The position numbers and the translations under genes are program-made. Shown piece by piece: positions 45,565 through 58,100 of a DNA stretch of 64,000 nt (position 1 is the stretch's first letter; each line of letters starts with the position of its first letter). The notes under the pieces were generated by a model. That model did no database searches and was not told the DNA's origin. It saw nothing but the letters and a program-made list of their open reading frames with translations. The stretch spans positions 7,185,151-7,249,150 of the forward strand of contig NC_003071.7 in assembly GCF_000001735.4 (NCBI RefSeq), written 5' to 3'. This DNA comes from Arabidopsis thaliana (taxonomy: Eukaryota > Streptophyta > Magnoliopsida > Brassicales > Brassicaceae).

Positions 45565-46714
45565 TTAACGCTTCTTAGGAGGTTTCAGAATACCTCCTTC
45601 CTTATGCTCCTCAACTCTATGAGTTCTTCCTTCTTCATCACTCCCAGGTCTTCCCATATTCTTCCTTTTTATTGAGTCTCCCTTATCCAATTGAGTCCTT
45701 GAAGCTCCAAACTCTCCTTGTCATGAACATTCACCTACTTCAACCACTCGAGGAACATTTGCACCAAATGCAGGACCCGTAAACGGTTGTACATTAGAGT
45801 TTCTTGACGCCTCTTGCCTGCGAGATGGAGGATTAAGATTTAATGTTCCTATATTTGGTAAAGAACCTGCTCTGCCTTCTGGAAAATAAGCAGCCCTAAA
45901 TTCATCAGGATTCAAAGGAGGAGCTGCCACTCTTGGAGGAGGTTCAATAGGTGCTGGAAAGGCGTTCTCAGACATCTGTGATTGGGAGTTCAGGGAAGAA
46001 CGATGATATTCATCCCGGGTACACACTCCTTCTCTTCTAGACCTAGTGAGATTGTTGGTAGGACCACGAATGATAGAACGAGGCTCAGGTTGTCGATAAG
46101 GGCAGTAATTCCTATGATGAGTCAGCCTGAAACAGCTACTGCAAATTCGCCTTAGTCTTTCATATTGAAACCTTATCAGCGCAGTCTCACCAGAATCAAA
46201 GGTAATTCTTTGGAAGAACCTTATACGATCAGTGATCTCAAATCGGATTCTCACTCTAATAAAAGCTATTTGGGTTGTAGTAGCATCATGAAAATCCAAT
46301 GATATAATTTGCCCTAAACCAAGAGCTATCTCTGTCACTGTGGCTTCACAAACATAGAGGAGAGGAATCCCACGCATTTGAACCCACAACTCAATGTTAG
46401 ACAAGTATTCAAAAGCCGAGTTTACCTCCCAACGATGAGCCGTGACAAACCAACTATTGTAAAGCCAGGGTTCCCTTCGTAGCACAGACAAGAGATCCAG
46501 CTCTCCCGTGAACTCTAGATGTCAGACCCCAAACCCTTGGCAAGGCAGCAACCACAACATTAAGATTTTGAGCTCTAGGATTAAGAGGCCTTGCAATCAG
46601 GCTAAGTCTATTCCGTGATTCATTAGTTGCATAAGCAACATACGAAATAAACAAAGGAGGATCCTCTCTTCCTAACTCTAACTGTTGTAATTCATCCCAC
46701 AACTCATCAGCCAT
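45565..46714 (-). pseudogene. Second ORF1-like gene (DUF4283 plus zinc knuckle) in the 3' module
   Basis: The start MADELWDELQQLELGRED lies at 46714. The DUF4283 region runs through RVWGLTSRVHGR, then a deletion with frameshift near 46490, then LRREPWLYNSWFVTAHRWE and LWVQMRGIPLLYVCE. The zinc knuckle is CSSCFRLTHHRNYCP. A Pro/Arg-rich tail follows, interrupted by TGA at 45721-45723, with the same frame continuing to GGILKPPKKR and a TAA at 45565-45567. This matches solo DUF4283/zf-CCHC_4 genes that are common in Arabidopsis and derive from LINE ORF1. The coding ability is lost. Confidence 0.75.
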
Positions 46715-46784
46715 AATACCAGGAAAGGAGAAGCACAAGAGAAGATGAGATGAGACTCGACTTATAAACCTAAGACAGAACTCG

Positions 46785-46792
46785 TATATATA
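46785..46792 (-). promoter_or_regulatory. TATA box of the 3' module
   Basis: TATATATA on the minus strand about 70 bp upstream of the ATG at 46714, followed by a CT-rich leader. LINE internal promoters usually lack a TATA box, so this looks like an ordinary pol II promoter. Confidence 0.5.
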
Positions 46793-46798
46793 GCACAA

Positions 46799-47141
46799 AC
46801 TAGTCTACCCATAAGACCCGACTAAAGACAAAAGAGAATAAAAAACCTATCCTTATAAGAAGATAATTAACAAAAGAAAAGGAAAAACATAATTGCTAAA
46901 AAGACCTCGAGAAAATTTAAATTAATTAATATAAAACAAAACTAACCGACTCATAATAAAGAGAAAACCCAACACTTAGGAAACTACTTAAGATAAGAAG
47001 ACAAAAAACAACCCAGTCATAAGACCTCCAAATACAAAAAACATTCGCTGCTTACACCTGTCAACCTTCTACCACGACTGGATCAACACAATTGGAAGCC
47101 AAACACTTGTAATTTAGCCTGCCAGATATCAGAAGCCAGTC
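46799..47141. other. Junction between LINE ORF2 and 3' module
   Basis: AT-rich DNA with no coding capacity and no poly(T) run on the plus strand, so no internal LINE tail. Confidence 0.6.
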
Positions 47142-50100
47142 TCAAACATTCTGCTGATGAATTCTTTCCTCTTCAAACAGACTTCTCAACCAATGGGGAA
47201 AACTACAAGCCACATAAGATTGCCACCTCATACCAGTGATGACACTCTTAGCGATCTCAGCAGCACCGTTATTACACTGAGTTGATTCCATCATCATAAA
47301 CCAATCTGATATGTCCTTTGTAAAGCTCAAAAATTCCGCAATATGGCCAATCAACATAGGCCACTCATTCGGTTTATGAAGGGCCTTAATGATATCATGG
47401 GAAGTGGCAGCAAATGTGACTTTATCAAAATGAAAGTGATCCATACTCTCTAATGCCCAATCCCAGCTTTTGATTTTTGCATCAAATAGAGAGTATACCT
47501 GAGAATATGATCTTCTACTATGTAGTAAGACCTGCCCCATTGAATCTCTAAGCACCCAAGAAACTCCAGCTAACTGTTTCTGTCTTGACCAAGCAACACC
47601 AATGTTACATTTTAGTTCACCTGCAGGTGGAGGATTCCATTTGTGTTCTGAAGGACTAACACCACCACTTGATTTTTCTTGAGCATTGATCCAAAGATTG
47701 CACTCTTCATAAGCTTTAGCTACAATCTCACTACTCGTTAAACCAGTACCTTGAAACAAAGTCTTATTCCTGTTTTTCCATATCTCCCACAATAACCATG
47801 GACTCACAGTTCTCATATGACGAGGGATTCCAAAATTCTGAGAATTTTGAATCACATGATTTATATTGGAGAAAATAGATGTCCCAAACCCCGTTGCAGG
47901 TGCCTGAATAAGTGAAAGTGCCCATACTTGTCTAGCAAAAGGACATTGAAACAATAGATGATTAATTGTTTCAATTTCCTCTTTACAAAATAAGCATCCA
48001 TCTGCAGTTCGAATGCCTCTTGATCTTAATCTGTCTTCTACTGCAAGAGCACCTTTTAAAGCTTTCCACATGAAGACTTTAATTTTTGGAACCGTTTCAA
48101 GAGACCAAACCTTGTCAAACAAAGGATTAACAGAAGGATAAACATCAGCCTCCTTGAAGAGATTCTTGAAAGTCTCCCTGCTACTTCTTTCATATCCAGA
48201 CTTCACCGTGTATAAACCATTATTAGTCCCAGCCCAACAATAAGAGTCTTCGCTAGAGATGAGAGGTCTCTGATGCATAATTAATTGAACATCTTTCTCA
48301 TGAAATAACTCTGTCAGCTTCTTCAAGTTCCAATTCCGAGTGAGAGGATCAATTAAATGACTAACCTTCATATGAATATTCATCAATGAATGCAAATTCA
48401 TAGGTCGTCGACTATGTCCATCAAACAGCCATTTATCAATCCACACATTGGTTTGCTCACCATTTCCTATAAGTCTCTTCAGACCACCATTTAATAATTC
48501 TCTGCCATACAAAATGCTTCTCCAAGTATAAGAGGGCCTAGTTCCTTGACGAGCATTAAGGAAATCTGTGTTCATGAAATACCGGCTCTTGAATATTTGA
48601 GAAACAATGCTCTTCGAATCACTGAATAATCTCCAAGCTTGTTTGGCCAATAGTGCCTGGTTAAAACATTGTAAGTCTTTGAAACCAAAACCCCCTAAGC
48701 TCTTAGGCAGAGTTAACTTCTTACCACCTATCCAATGAATTTTATTTGAAAATTCCATAGAGTTCCACCAAAAATCCATCATTACACTTGTAAGCTTAGT
48801 GCATAAACCTTTAGGAAGCCTAAAACAGGTCATAATATACACAGGCAAGGCCAAAGCAATTGACTTTAACAAGATCTCCTTGCCTCCTTGTGAGAGAGTT
48901 TTATCATACCAACCAGACAAATGAGATTGCAATTTTTCTTTGATATAGCCAAACAAATCCTGTTTGGAACCACTCAAGTTCTCAGGTAACCCTAGATACT
49001 TCCCTGTCCCACCTTCTAGATGAATACCAGAACGATTCTTGATCCACCGTTTAGTATCCTCATCTACCTTAACTCCAAAAGTGATCGAAGATTTCTCCAC
49101 ATTAATCAGTTGTCCTGAGATATGCCCATACTGAGATAAACAAAGCATCATCTGTTCACAATCCGATTTTGTTGCTCGACAGACTAACTGAGTGTCATCA
49201 ACAAACAATAAATGATTAACTGAAGGCCCAGAACCATTAAACTGAATGCCACTAACTTTTTTAGAATTCTCAGCTTGTTGTAGAATATGAATAAGAGCTT
49301 CCGTACAAAGCACAAACAGAAATGGAGAGATGGGATCACCTTGTCTGATACCTCTCTCGGGAGTAATATGCCCAAAATGTTGACCATTTATCAGAACTGA
49401 ATAGGTAACAGAAGTCACACAGCCCATAATCCAAGAAATCCATTTATCATTGAAGCCCAAAGCAACCAAAATTTCTTGTAAGAAAGACCATTCTACCCTA
49501 TCATAGGCTTTAGACATATCAGTTTTGAAAACCATAAACTCTTTGGAGATCTTGTCATTAGTTCTTAAGCTATGCACAATTTCATGAGCAATGAGAATAT
49601 TGTCAGAGATTAACCTTTCGGCAAAAAACGCAGATTGAGAAGGTGAAACGATAGATGGGAGATGCTTCTTTAATTTGAAAGATAGGATTTTGGAGATAAT
49701 CTTATATAAGACTGAGCATAGACTAATTGGTCTAATATCGGACATTCTCTGAGGGTTAGTAAATTTTGGAATCAAATAGAGGTGAGTATGGTTCCATTCT
49801 TGAGGCAGAACCCCCGTCTCAAAGAAACCCAGAATCTCTATATAATCTGATCCTTGACAACATTCCAATTTTTCTGGAAGAATAAGGCAGTGAAACCATC
49901 TGGACCAGGAGCACTCTCTACATTAATCGAAAAAACAGCAGAATGAATTTCCAATTCAGTAACAGCTTGAGTTAATTCTTGATTCATCTCCTCTGAAACT
50001 CGAGTTTTAAAACCATCCAAAGCCGACTGAGAGTTAGCAGGATAAGAAGACATGAACAGATTCTCAAAGTAAACAGAAGCAATATTGCCTTTCTCTCTAT

Positions 50101-51250
50101 TCAAAGTGTGTTCATTGCCATTCTCATCAACCAAAAATCTCAAAGAGTTTTTAGTTCTATTAGCTTTCACCATGGCCTGGAAAAACTTTGAGTTCCTATC
50201 ACCTCCAAACAGCCATTTATCTTTACTTTTCAATCTCCAAAAAGATTCCTCTTCTCTAAACGCAACCCCAAGTTGAGTTTGAATAACTGAAATTCTAGAC
50301 CAGCAAGGATATTGTTTGCTTTTTTCTTCATCCAATTCTGATCTTAGTCTCAATATCCTATTCTGAGCATTAAAATCACTATTCTTTTTCCATCCACTTA
50401 TAGCTTTTCTGCACTTGACCATACGCAACATAGAAGAAGAAACATCTGAAATGCCATTACCAATCCAAGAACTCAGGGTAGAAGCTGCACATTGAGGGTC
50501 CTCTGCAAACCGTTTATCATAACAGAACTGACCTCTAAACACTTCCTGGTCATTAACAAAGTTCACCAGAACAGGTCTATGATGAGACCCTAATTTCTCT
50601 AGGAACCATTGGTGAGAATTTGAAAACATCGTAAACCATTCCGAATTCCCAAAACATCTATCCAATTTACATTGAATCCATTGATCATTCCTTGTTCCTC
50701 CCCAGGTGAAACTATTTCCTGAACTTCCCATTTGATGCATGTCACAGTTAAGTAACATATTCTTGAAAGGTTGAAAAGAAGATATCAACCTAGATGGACC
50801 CCCTAGCTTTCCATCATTAGACAAAATGTCATTGAAATCCCCTATCATACACCAAGCTGAATTTCTCTGAACCCCAATACTACTAAGCTTATCCAACAGA
50901 AGATATCTTAAATGCAACACAGGGTTACCATACACACAAGAGACAAACCAGCTTTTTTTTCCTTGAGACACTTTTAGATCCAAAAGATTTTTATCTTCAA
51001 AAAGAAAATCTATCTCTAAATGATTTTTCCAAAAGATCGCTAATCCACCACTCTTTCCAACTGGTTCTATAGTATGAAAGTAATCATAGCCAAGCCATCT
51101 AAAAACTTTCAATAGAAACTGATCAGAATTCATGGTTTTCCATGAGGAATAAGATATCCGGGAAATGCTCTTTTTTCATTTCCTTAAGGTGCCGAATTGT
51201 CCAAGGGTTCCTCAAACCTTGGCAATTCCAATTGAGGATGCCTTATTGAT
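47142..51250 (-). pseudogene. LINE ORF2: endonuclease, reverse transcriptase, RNase H-like; frameshifted
   Basis: The endonuclease begins near 51240 (ILNWNCQGLRNP) without a good ATG. A one-base insertion near 51138 shifts the frame to 51133-49838, which holds GDFNDIL, LDRCFG and SHHRPV. A second shift near 49860 leads to the reverse transcriptase (49868-47142) with DMSKAYDRVEWSF, GIRQGDPISPFLF and the active site FVDD (usually FADD), then the zf-RVT zinc domain (CLFCKEEIETINHLLFQC). The last 150 residues are an RNase H-like domain whose usual acidic residues look replaced: CNIGVAWS for the CNVDxAWS type, and DAKIKSWDWALE for the AEAxAxxxAL type. Inactive. Confidence 0.88.
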
Positions 51251-52450
51251 ATTGCGATGGTTCACAAGGAACCACCGTATTATCAAATCTCTTTGGACAT
51301 TTTGCAGCTTTAGCTTCAGAAGCTTGATTCTTCCTTATGAAAGTTTTAAAATTCTTGTTATTGAAACTAACCTCTTTCTTAGTCGTTTCTAAAGAGATTA
51401 GCGCCGTCTTCCTAGACTCAATCTCTTTCCTTGATCTCGGATGTTTCTGTTTAATACTCAAACCAGACGAACTCGGCCTATCAAGAGAAGATGGACAATT
51501 TGCCACAAAATCCAAATCCAGGAAATCAGAGCTAGGCTTTTCCTTACAGGACTGAAACATATCTTGAGATACCAAAAGGCCTGGTGGAGAACTTGAAGGA
51601 GAGTTGGAATGATCAATAGAAACCACACCTCTCTGATTATCCAAAACCCCTAACCTTTCCTTCAACCCTTTATCTATCACAGCATCTTGAAACTCACACC
51701 CCAACGAGGATTGGGTTAAAGGAATATTCAATTCCTTCTCAGGAACCATCCTCTGTAAGTGTTCAGAATGAATATTCTGATTTTCTTGTTGACATAAGGG
51801 CAATCAGCTTTATCATGAGTTAATCTTTGACAGAAGAAGCAACGTTTCCTAATTCGCTCATAATCAAAAGTGACTGAAACCACTTCACCTGAAGGCACCT
51901 GAACTGACTTGGAGTTACGCAGAGGATTTCTAACATCCAAATTAACTTGAACTCTCACATAATCCTGTGCCTGAGATTTCTCCAAATCTAATTCAACCTT
52001 TACCACCTGACCAACACACCCTGCAATTTTCTTTATCGTCTCCTCCGTATAATAATTAACCGGAATATTGCGAAGACGAATCCAAATCGGAAGGATCATC
52101 AAATACTCCTCAGGTGGCTTTTCTACCCATCGATCCATTATAACACACCACTCATCTTGAGTCCAAACTCCTGTTTTCAAGATTTCAAGTAAATCATCAT
52201 TTGATTTATAGAAAAATTGAAATCTTTCTTGAGATAGAGCAACCCCACGAACTCTAGAGTAGATCCTCCAGATTCTAGGCATATCTAATATCCAATTAGA
52301 CATCCGTTGATGAGAGGGATTCAGAAATCTTCCAATAAGACTGCAACTATTCCTCTCAATCGAACTTAACTGAGGTTGATTTGATAGAATTAAAGGACTA
52401 TCATCGTTGATCGTCATCTCAAAGATTGCTTTATCCAATTCCATATTCAT
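51243..52450 (-). pseudogene. LINE ORF1 (DUF4283 and zinc knuckle), frameshifted
   Basis: Starts MNMELDKAIFEMTINDDSP. The DUF4283 domain spans about residues 30-170 (FLNPSHQRMSNWILDMPRIW; WVEKPPEEYLMILPIWIRLRNIP). The zinc knuckle is CFFCQRLTHDKADC (CX2CX4HX4C). Near 51795 the frame shifts; the hydrophilic Ser/Lys-rich tail continues in another frame to 51243. ORF1 proteins bind nucleic acid and chaperone reverse transcription (family knowledge). Confidence 0.85.
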
Positions 52451-52779
52451 GATAAGAACCCCTTTAAAACACTTTCAGAAGATACTCACAGCAACACAAT
52501 TCACAGAGAATTGATACAACTACAGCTGCAACTACAACCCAAAGATCTTGACTTGATTGAAACTCAAAAGATTTAGAACTCCGACAGAAAACGGAAATAT
52601 CTTCGACAAAGGCTCCGCTCCAAAACAAGAGTGCAATAGAGGGAGAAGTTCTTAAGCCCAGCTGAAAAGGGACGGCGAACAAACGGCGATTTGAAATTAG
52701 AAATTTCAGCTACTAAGAGAGAGAACAGAGAAAATTTTTTAGTAGGTGAGTGTGTTTGGTCACCCATTTAGGTTAGTTT

Positions 52780-52794
52780 GGTGTAGGATTACTT
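52780..52794. repeat. Right target-site duplication of the LINE insertion
   Basis: GGTGTAGGATTACTT; one mismatch to the left copy at 45170-45184. Confidence 0.82.
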
Positions 52795-52819
52795 CATCTA
52801 AATAATTCAAATGAAACAA

Positions 52820-54660
52820 AAAGTTATGGTGAATACCAACGATTAGACGACTTTTATGTGGCTGATAAAGATTTGATCTATGTTTCTATTGAAAATAATT
52901 GGTGATACTATGGTTAACGAAAGTCATGCAACTTGCTAACTTGGTTATCCATAAAATAAAATTAATTATAAAGTGATAAAGACATGAGATAAATCATGAT
53001 ATTAACCTTTAAAACTAAAACGAACAAGATAAATAGATTGATAAGACGATATATCATCAATAATAGAGATCAGCTGCTTTCATATTTTGAACCATGAATC
53101 TGATTCTCGTGAGAGGTTATCACAATTTACTTATCACATTTTGAATATGACGCAAATTATTTGAATTTGAAACTTTATCCCGTTGGTACGTCCATTGTCC
53201 ACGTTGTCCCTCATGGCCTCATTTTTCTTCAAATAGATCCAAATGGCTGAAAGAGACGACAGAGGAAAGAAGCAGCATGGTGTCTTGTAATGTTGTGTAT
53301 TTTCTTTCCTTTTACAGTTAACCTATTTTCTTTCTATTATCACATGATTCACATTTGATTACATTTTTAACTTTAATTAGAGGATAATAGTTTTCAAAAA
53401 TTAGTTTGTGAGGCTCAATACTGATAGAATAGAGCATAGGGATTTGCAAAATCGTTTGTTTACTCTATGGACATCTCCTAAAAAATCCACACCATTTTAG
53501 GCTCCGAATGAAGACGTGCAGTTCAACTGCGCATAAAATGCAGTGCGGTTCAAATAATAACAAATATATATATATATATGCAAAGAATTTTGTTACTATT
53601 TGAAACGCACCGCACTGTGCGATTCGGTCAGCATTCAAACCACAACACTAAATATCTCACTAAAATAGCTACTATCATATTAGTAAATTAAAGATATTCT
53701 TTATTATTTAATAGTTTTGATTAGTACATATTATTATATAATTACAGAATTAAAAACATATTACATTTAAATAACTTTAATAGTAATTATTGCGTTCACA
53801 TTTTTGCCTCAGTAAACACAACTTTGCCATCCACTAACTAAAATGTTATAGTAAATATTACTATTAAAAATCACTTAACATAGAAAGAAAAAAAATCACT
53901 TAACAAGTGTACAAATTGGTTTGCTCTTACTAATCCTAACAGAGAGATAGAGAATATATGGCTGCTAAAAAGTAAGTGTACGACGTGAAAAGGACCGTAG
54001 TGTTCTACATGTGCGCCTTAGATGGTCTCCAAAAGCCACTACTTTACAAAAGCTATATAAGAACAGCGTTATGCTTCATGCTTTGTCTATTTAACAATTA
54101 CGCGAATTGTATCGTCTAATTTTTAAATAACCATGTTGCACCGCACCTAATCAAATCTTAATATGCTTGAACGAGTCAAATGTGCCAAAATAAAAAGGTA
54201 AGTTATTTTTACTGTTAAGATCAAATATTTTACGAACCACGAAGACAAAAATATATCCAGCTGTTTTTTTTTGGATACTCTATAGTCTATACACTATCAA
54301 ACACAATATTCTCTATTTAACAAGAACAAAATAATTTAACATTCATTCAAAAAAAAAGAAAAAAAAAAATAGAAACAGATTAACTATTAAAAAAAATGCT
54401 CAAATAAAACCAAGAAGAGGAAATAATAATGTTTTTAAAATACAAATGAAAAAAACAGATAAAAATGTCTAGATAAAAACAGATAAACAGATACAAATGA
54501 AATAATAATAGAATTTTTTTTACGTCACTCAATTTTTTCTAGAATGTTTTTTTTTGACAAAAATGTCTTACCTACCTACAGGTTACATGTACAAGCCAGT
54601 GACAGCAGTGAGGCCAGTGGGTGACCATTTACTTGCGGCTTACATTGAGACTCGTTCAGG
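52820..54660. repeat. Segmental tandem duplication, copy B
   Basis: The uninterrupted partner of 38510-45169, about 1.8 kb, diverged with many indels. It contains a foldback element (53505-53640) not seen in copy A. No conserved frame is shared by the two copies. Confidence 0.7.
53505..53640. mobile_element. Small foldback/MITE element
   Basis: The arm at about 53539-53564 (GCAGTGCGGTTCAAATAATA) and its inverted partner at about 53590-53619 (TTGTTACTATTTGAAACGCA then CCGCACTGTGC) flank an (AT)n core. Inverted similarity continues outward weakly (GAATG..GAC). Only copy B of the duplication carries it, so it inserted after the duplication or was lost from copy A. Confidence 0.65.
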
Positions 54661-55061
54661 GACTTTTTCTTTAGTTTTTGGGACAGTTACAATTTGTTAT
54701 TAACAACAAAAACAATTGGCGACACACAAAGAGAAAAGAACTAGCTATGTTTTTTTGTGTGTGCAAAGAATTCAATATCGATTTTCAAATTTTCACAAAC
54801 TGTCTTGATATTTATCTCTTTTGTGTGTTAAAAAGAACAAAAAATATATATATCTTTTTGTGTGTTGAAAAGAATTTGGGATGATTATCATATTTTATCA
54901 TATTAGAATTAAAAACCTAAATCAAGCCCCAGTTTATGATGGCCGAGAAATAAATATACCCTCAACGATCCAACTAATCCCAAAATGTGTGTATGCATGG
55001 AGAAAAAGCCCAAACGAAATTGGTCCACAATTGAACAGTAATAAACATGGGCCTATAATAT
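54661..55061. other. Intergenic, nothing recognised
   Basis: AT-rich; short frames only. Confidence 0.5.
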
Positions 55062-55690
55062 CTAGGCCTGCACATAATTACTCTTTACTCTGCAATTACT
55101 CGTTACTTGACCGTACTTGCCTTGAAAATTCAAATACTAACTATAGGTAAGTCGGATAACAAATGGGTTAATTTATTACTTATAAGTCGAAGTCAAGTAT
55201 CAAGTATCAAAATATTTTTTGATACTAGTTTGGTTATTTCCCTCATTTTGATACTTGTCATGTTATTCCTTATTATACATCGTTATTATACATGTAACTT
55301 GTAGGATCACTAACAACTAGACTTGAACATAAAAAATTTTTGTTAATTGTTGATCACTAAAAATTACTATATACTTATTACTAAAATACTAATGCTTAAA
55401 TTATTATAATAGATTTATAATTTTGATTTGGCCCGTAAAAGATAAAAATCCAAAATTCCTTGTAACAAAACTCATTAACCTTAAATTTTATGTATATGTT
55501 TTTTTTATTCCAAATATTTTAAGTTCAAGTAAAAGTAATTATTTTTGGTCAGTAATAAGGCGGGTCAAGTAACTTGCAAGTAATCAAATTTCGGACAAAC
55601 CAAAAATCCAATTACATGTACAAGGCAAATCGGATCACAAATACTTTGAATTTGGCAAGTACTTGCCTTGTGCCCGGCCCTAATATTATC
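55062..55690. mobile_element. Possible hAT-like non-autonomous element
   Basis: The left side reads TCTAGGCCTGCACATAATTA and the right side ends TTGTGCCCGGCCCTAATATT, whose complement begins TAGGGCCGGGCACAAGGCAA. The ends are related inverted sequences. ACTTGCCTTG words occur near both sides (about 55117 and 55659), and AATATCTAGGCC / ATTATCTAGGCC flank it. No transposase. Confidence 0.5.
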
Positions 55691-58100
55691 TAGGCCCAAA
55701 CAACCATCATGAAGGTGGGAAATCACAAATCCAGACTTTCTTAAACATAATCAGTCGCAGAAACTATCATCTATTTTTTTTTGGTAAGAAACTATTACAT
55801 TGGCGAACTTAAGATTTTCATTTAAACTTTTCTTTTCATTCATTTAAACTTTTTGTTGAACACCTTTCATGCGACGGATATTTAGCAACATATCCTCAAT
55901 ACATTGAAACAATAGTCACTGGTGCGCTTACTTTTCCGTCAACTCCATCAATAACATATTTGTCAACTCAATCAACGTCACTTTCTGCATCGACATCGTC
56001 TTTTTTGCCGGAATTTACAAAAAATCTCCGCCACTAACACTGTTAACCCAATGGATCTAATTAAAAGAGTTTTTATGAAAAAAATAACCCCTAAAGGGAT
56101 AGTATATAAGAACCAAGGGTTACAATCTTAAACACAAATTAAATCAATTAATCAACTGTTCAAATTCCAAATCAAAATCAAATTACATGTTTGCGATTGG
56201 TTAGTGTGGGATATATAATTCTAAATTGAGGTTTGTCGATTGACACGAAGATCACTAATATCTGTTAAGCACCAACGACGAAGATTCAAATTCCATGCCA
56301 AAAAAAATTGCAGATCTAGATCGATGAAATAAAAGTGAAAAATTGAGTTTAGTTGAGATCATCTCCTTCGTATCTCTGACATTCCCATCAATATTTTATT
56401 TTAATGAGTTGCAGAGGATAAAAGAGTTATTTTGTGAGAGAAAAAGTATTTAATCGTATAAATATATTGAAATATGTCATCTTAAACAATACCACAAATA
56501 ATAATATGGTTTTCCCATAATTGATCTGAGATAACATGATATTAACATATCACACCATGTTTGTAAATTGGATGACGTAAGACCTTAAATCTATATAGCT
56601 CCAAATAAGTTTCATTTCTATTATATATCTTCACCACTGTAACATAAACCAAATTTTACCCGGTTAAGAAAAAAGGAAAAAAAAATCTTAAACATTTTTT
56701 TTGTAAACTAGTTCTACCCAAAATGCACTTTTGAGATCATATTAGCCAATAAAAGGGGTTATTGTGGATTTGAGCATTTTTTAGCCCAAAATTGAAAATG
56801 CATTTAGCTAATAGACTTTGAAAATATGTACTTTTATAGAGGGAAAATGACGAATTTGTCCTTACTTTTCTCTGGTTTTTTTTCGATGTTCTTTTTCTTC
56901 ATCCTTTTTTTCCCCTTGAATTGCTTTTGTTCTTCCTTCATGATTTTTTCTTTTTTTTTCCTCACAAAATTTAAATAGTTTTTAATCAGAGAAAACTAAA
57001 CTGTAAGGAAAAATAGTATATAAAAAGAAGGGGCTTTTATAGATATGGGCATATTTCAGCCCAAATATTAGAGAAATAGAACATTTCATTGGACTTATGA
57101 AAATAGGCATATTTTGGTCTGTAAAATTACAGTTTTACCCTTATTCTTCCTTTCTTCTTCCTTCTGTGACGTCGATTTCATTTTTTTTTCTGTTTCTTCC
57201 AAAAACTTCATTGATCTTCTTCCTTCTTCTATACCTTTTGAACCCAATAAATCCAATTACATGCATTTTGTTAAAAGAAATCTAAACCCTAATAGGATGA
57301 TATATATAGGGAACCCAAATGTTTCAATCTTATACACATATTAAATCAGTTACTTATTTGAGAATTCAATTGAATCAACCTCTTCAATTACATGTTTAAC
57401 AAGAAACCCAAACAAAGAAAATCAAAGATTTAATAAAATCTACAAACATGTTGATGTGTAATTTTAGATGGATAATTTAATTGTTTCCTTAATTGAATTC
57501 TGTAAAAGATTGTGTAGAAGAAGAAGACGACATAGACAAGAAAAAAAAATATTAATTGCTAATAATACGAAGGGTGAAATCGTCAATACAACAGAGAAAG
57601 AAGTACCTAATTGCATAGACACATGATTTTGTGCCTATATCAACAATGACATGACTTTTAAGTGCTTTATTCATAATTGATCCATAAAAAGAACCCAAGC
57701 AACAAAGTTTGTGAATTTTGTGAATGAATGGTTCTATTTTTTGGATAATGAAAATTAGTAGAAGATGAGTTTTGGAAGAAACAGAGACGCTGCTCTCACG
57801 TCGAGATGTTGTTGGCTGTTGTCGCTTCTCTCTCGTCTTTGAGCACCGCATATCTGTGCTACATTGCTCACGGATGGTTCTCGAGATGATGGAGTAAGAG
57901 TAGAAGCGTCATTTCAAATAAGCAAAAGTGCTTGATTTCGTAAACACTTATAAAAATATTGGATCTTATTTTTATTTTTATTTTTGGAGCTATCCAGACA
58001 ATTAACTCTAATCATAATGGTTTATAGATTTTGAAAAAAAAAAATATAGATTTTGATTTAAATTTTATTTAATATTCCTGAAATAAAAAAAGAATAAAAA
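55691..58100. repeat. Decayed repeat field with two related blocks
   Basis: Blocks at about 56041-56200 and 57241-57400 share, in order, AACCCAATxxATCxAATTA, a CCCTAA..GGGAT / CCCTAATAGGAT phrase, AACCxAxxxxTTxCAATCTTA and CAATTACATGTTT-like words. GGGCATATTTCAGCCCAAAT (57046) is related to 56775 and to the arm at 8520. These are fragments of one dispersed family. The minus-strand frame 57552-57851 has no recognisable domain. No gene supported. Confidence 0.5.

Larger units (their letters stand above)
45185..52779 (-). mobile_element. Non-LTR retrotransposon (LINE) insertion with a downstream extra module
   Basis: A 7.6 kb insertion bounded by a 15-bp target duplication (45170-45184 and 52780-52794), ending in poly(A) on the minus strand. 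The 5' part is a plant L1-type LINE: ORF1 (DUF4283 plus zinc knuckle) and ORF2 (endonuclease, reverse transcriptase, RNase H-like). Downstream of ORF2, and inside the same target duplication, lies a second ORF1-like unit with its own TATA box and 3' UTR. Several frameshifts make it inactive. No poly(A) marks the end of the LINE part (46800-47141), which argues against two independent full insertions. Locus near At2g16676/At2g16680 from memory. Confidence 0.8.

Noticed and set aside
57552-57851. 99-codon minus-strand frame in the repeat field
   Set aside because: No domain recognised and it lies in a dispersed repeat family; could be a captured fragment, but nothing supports a gene.
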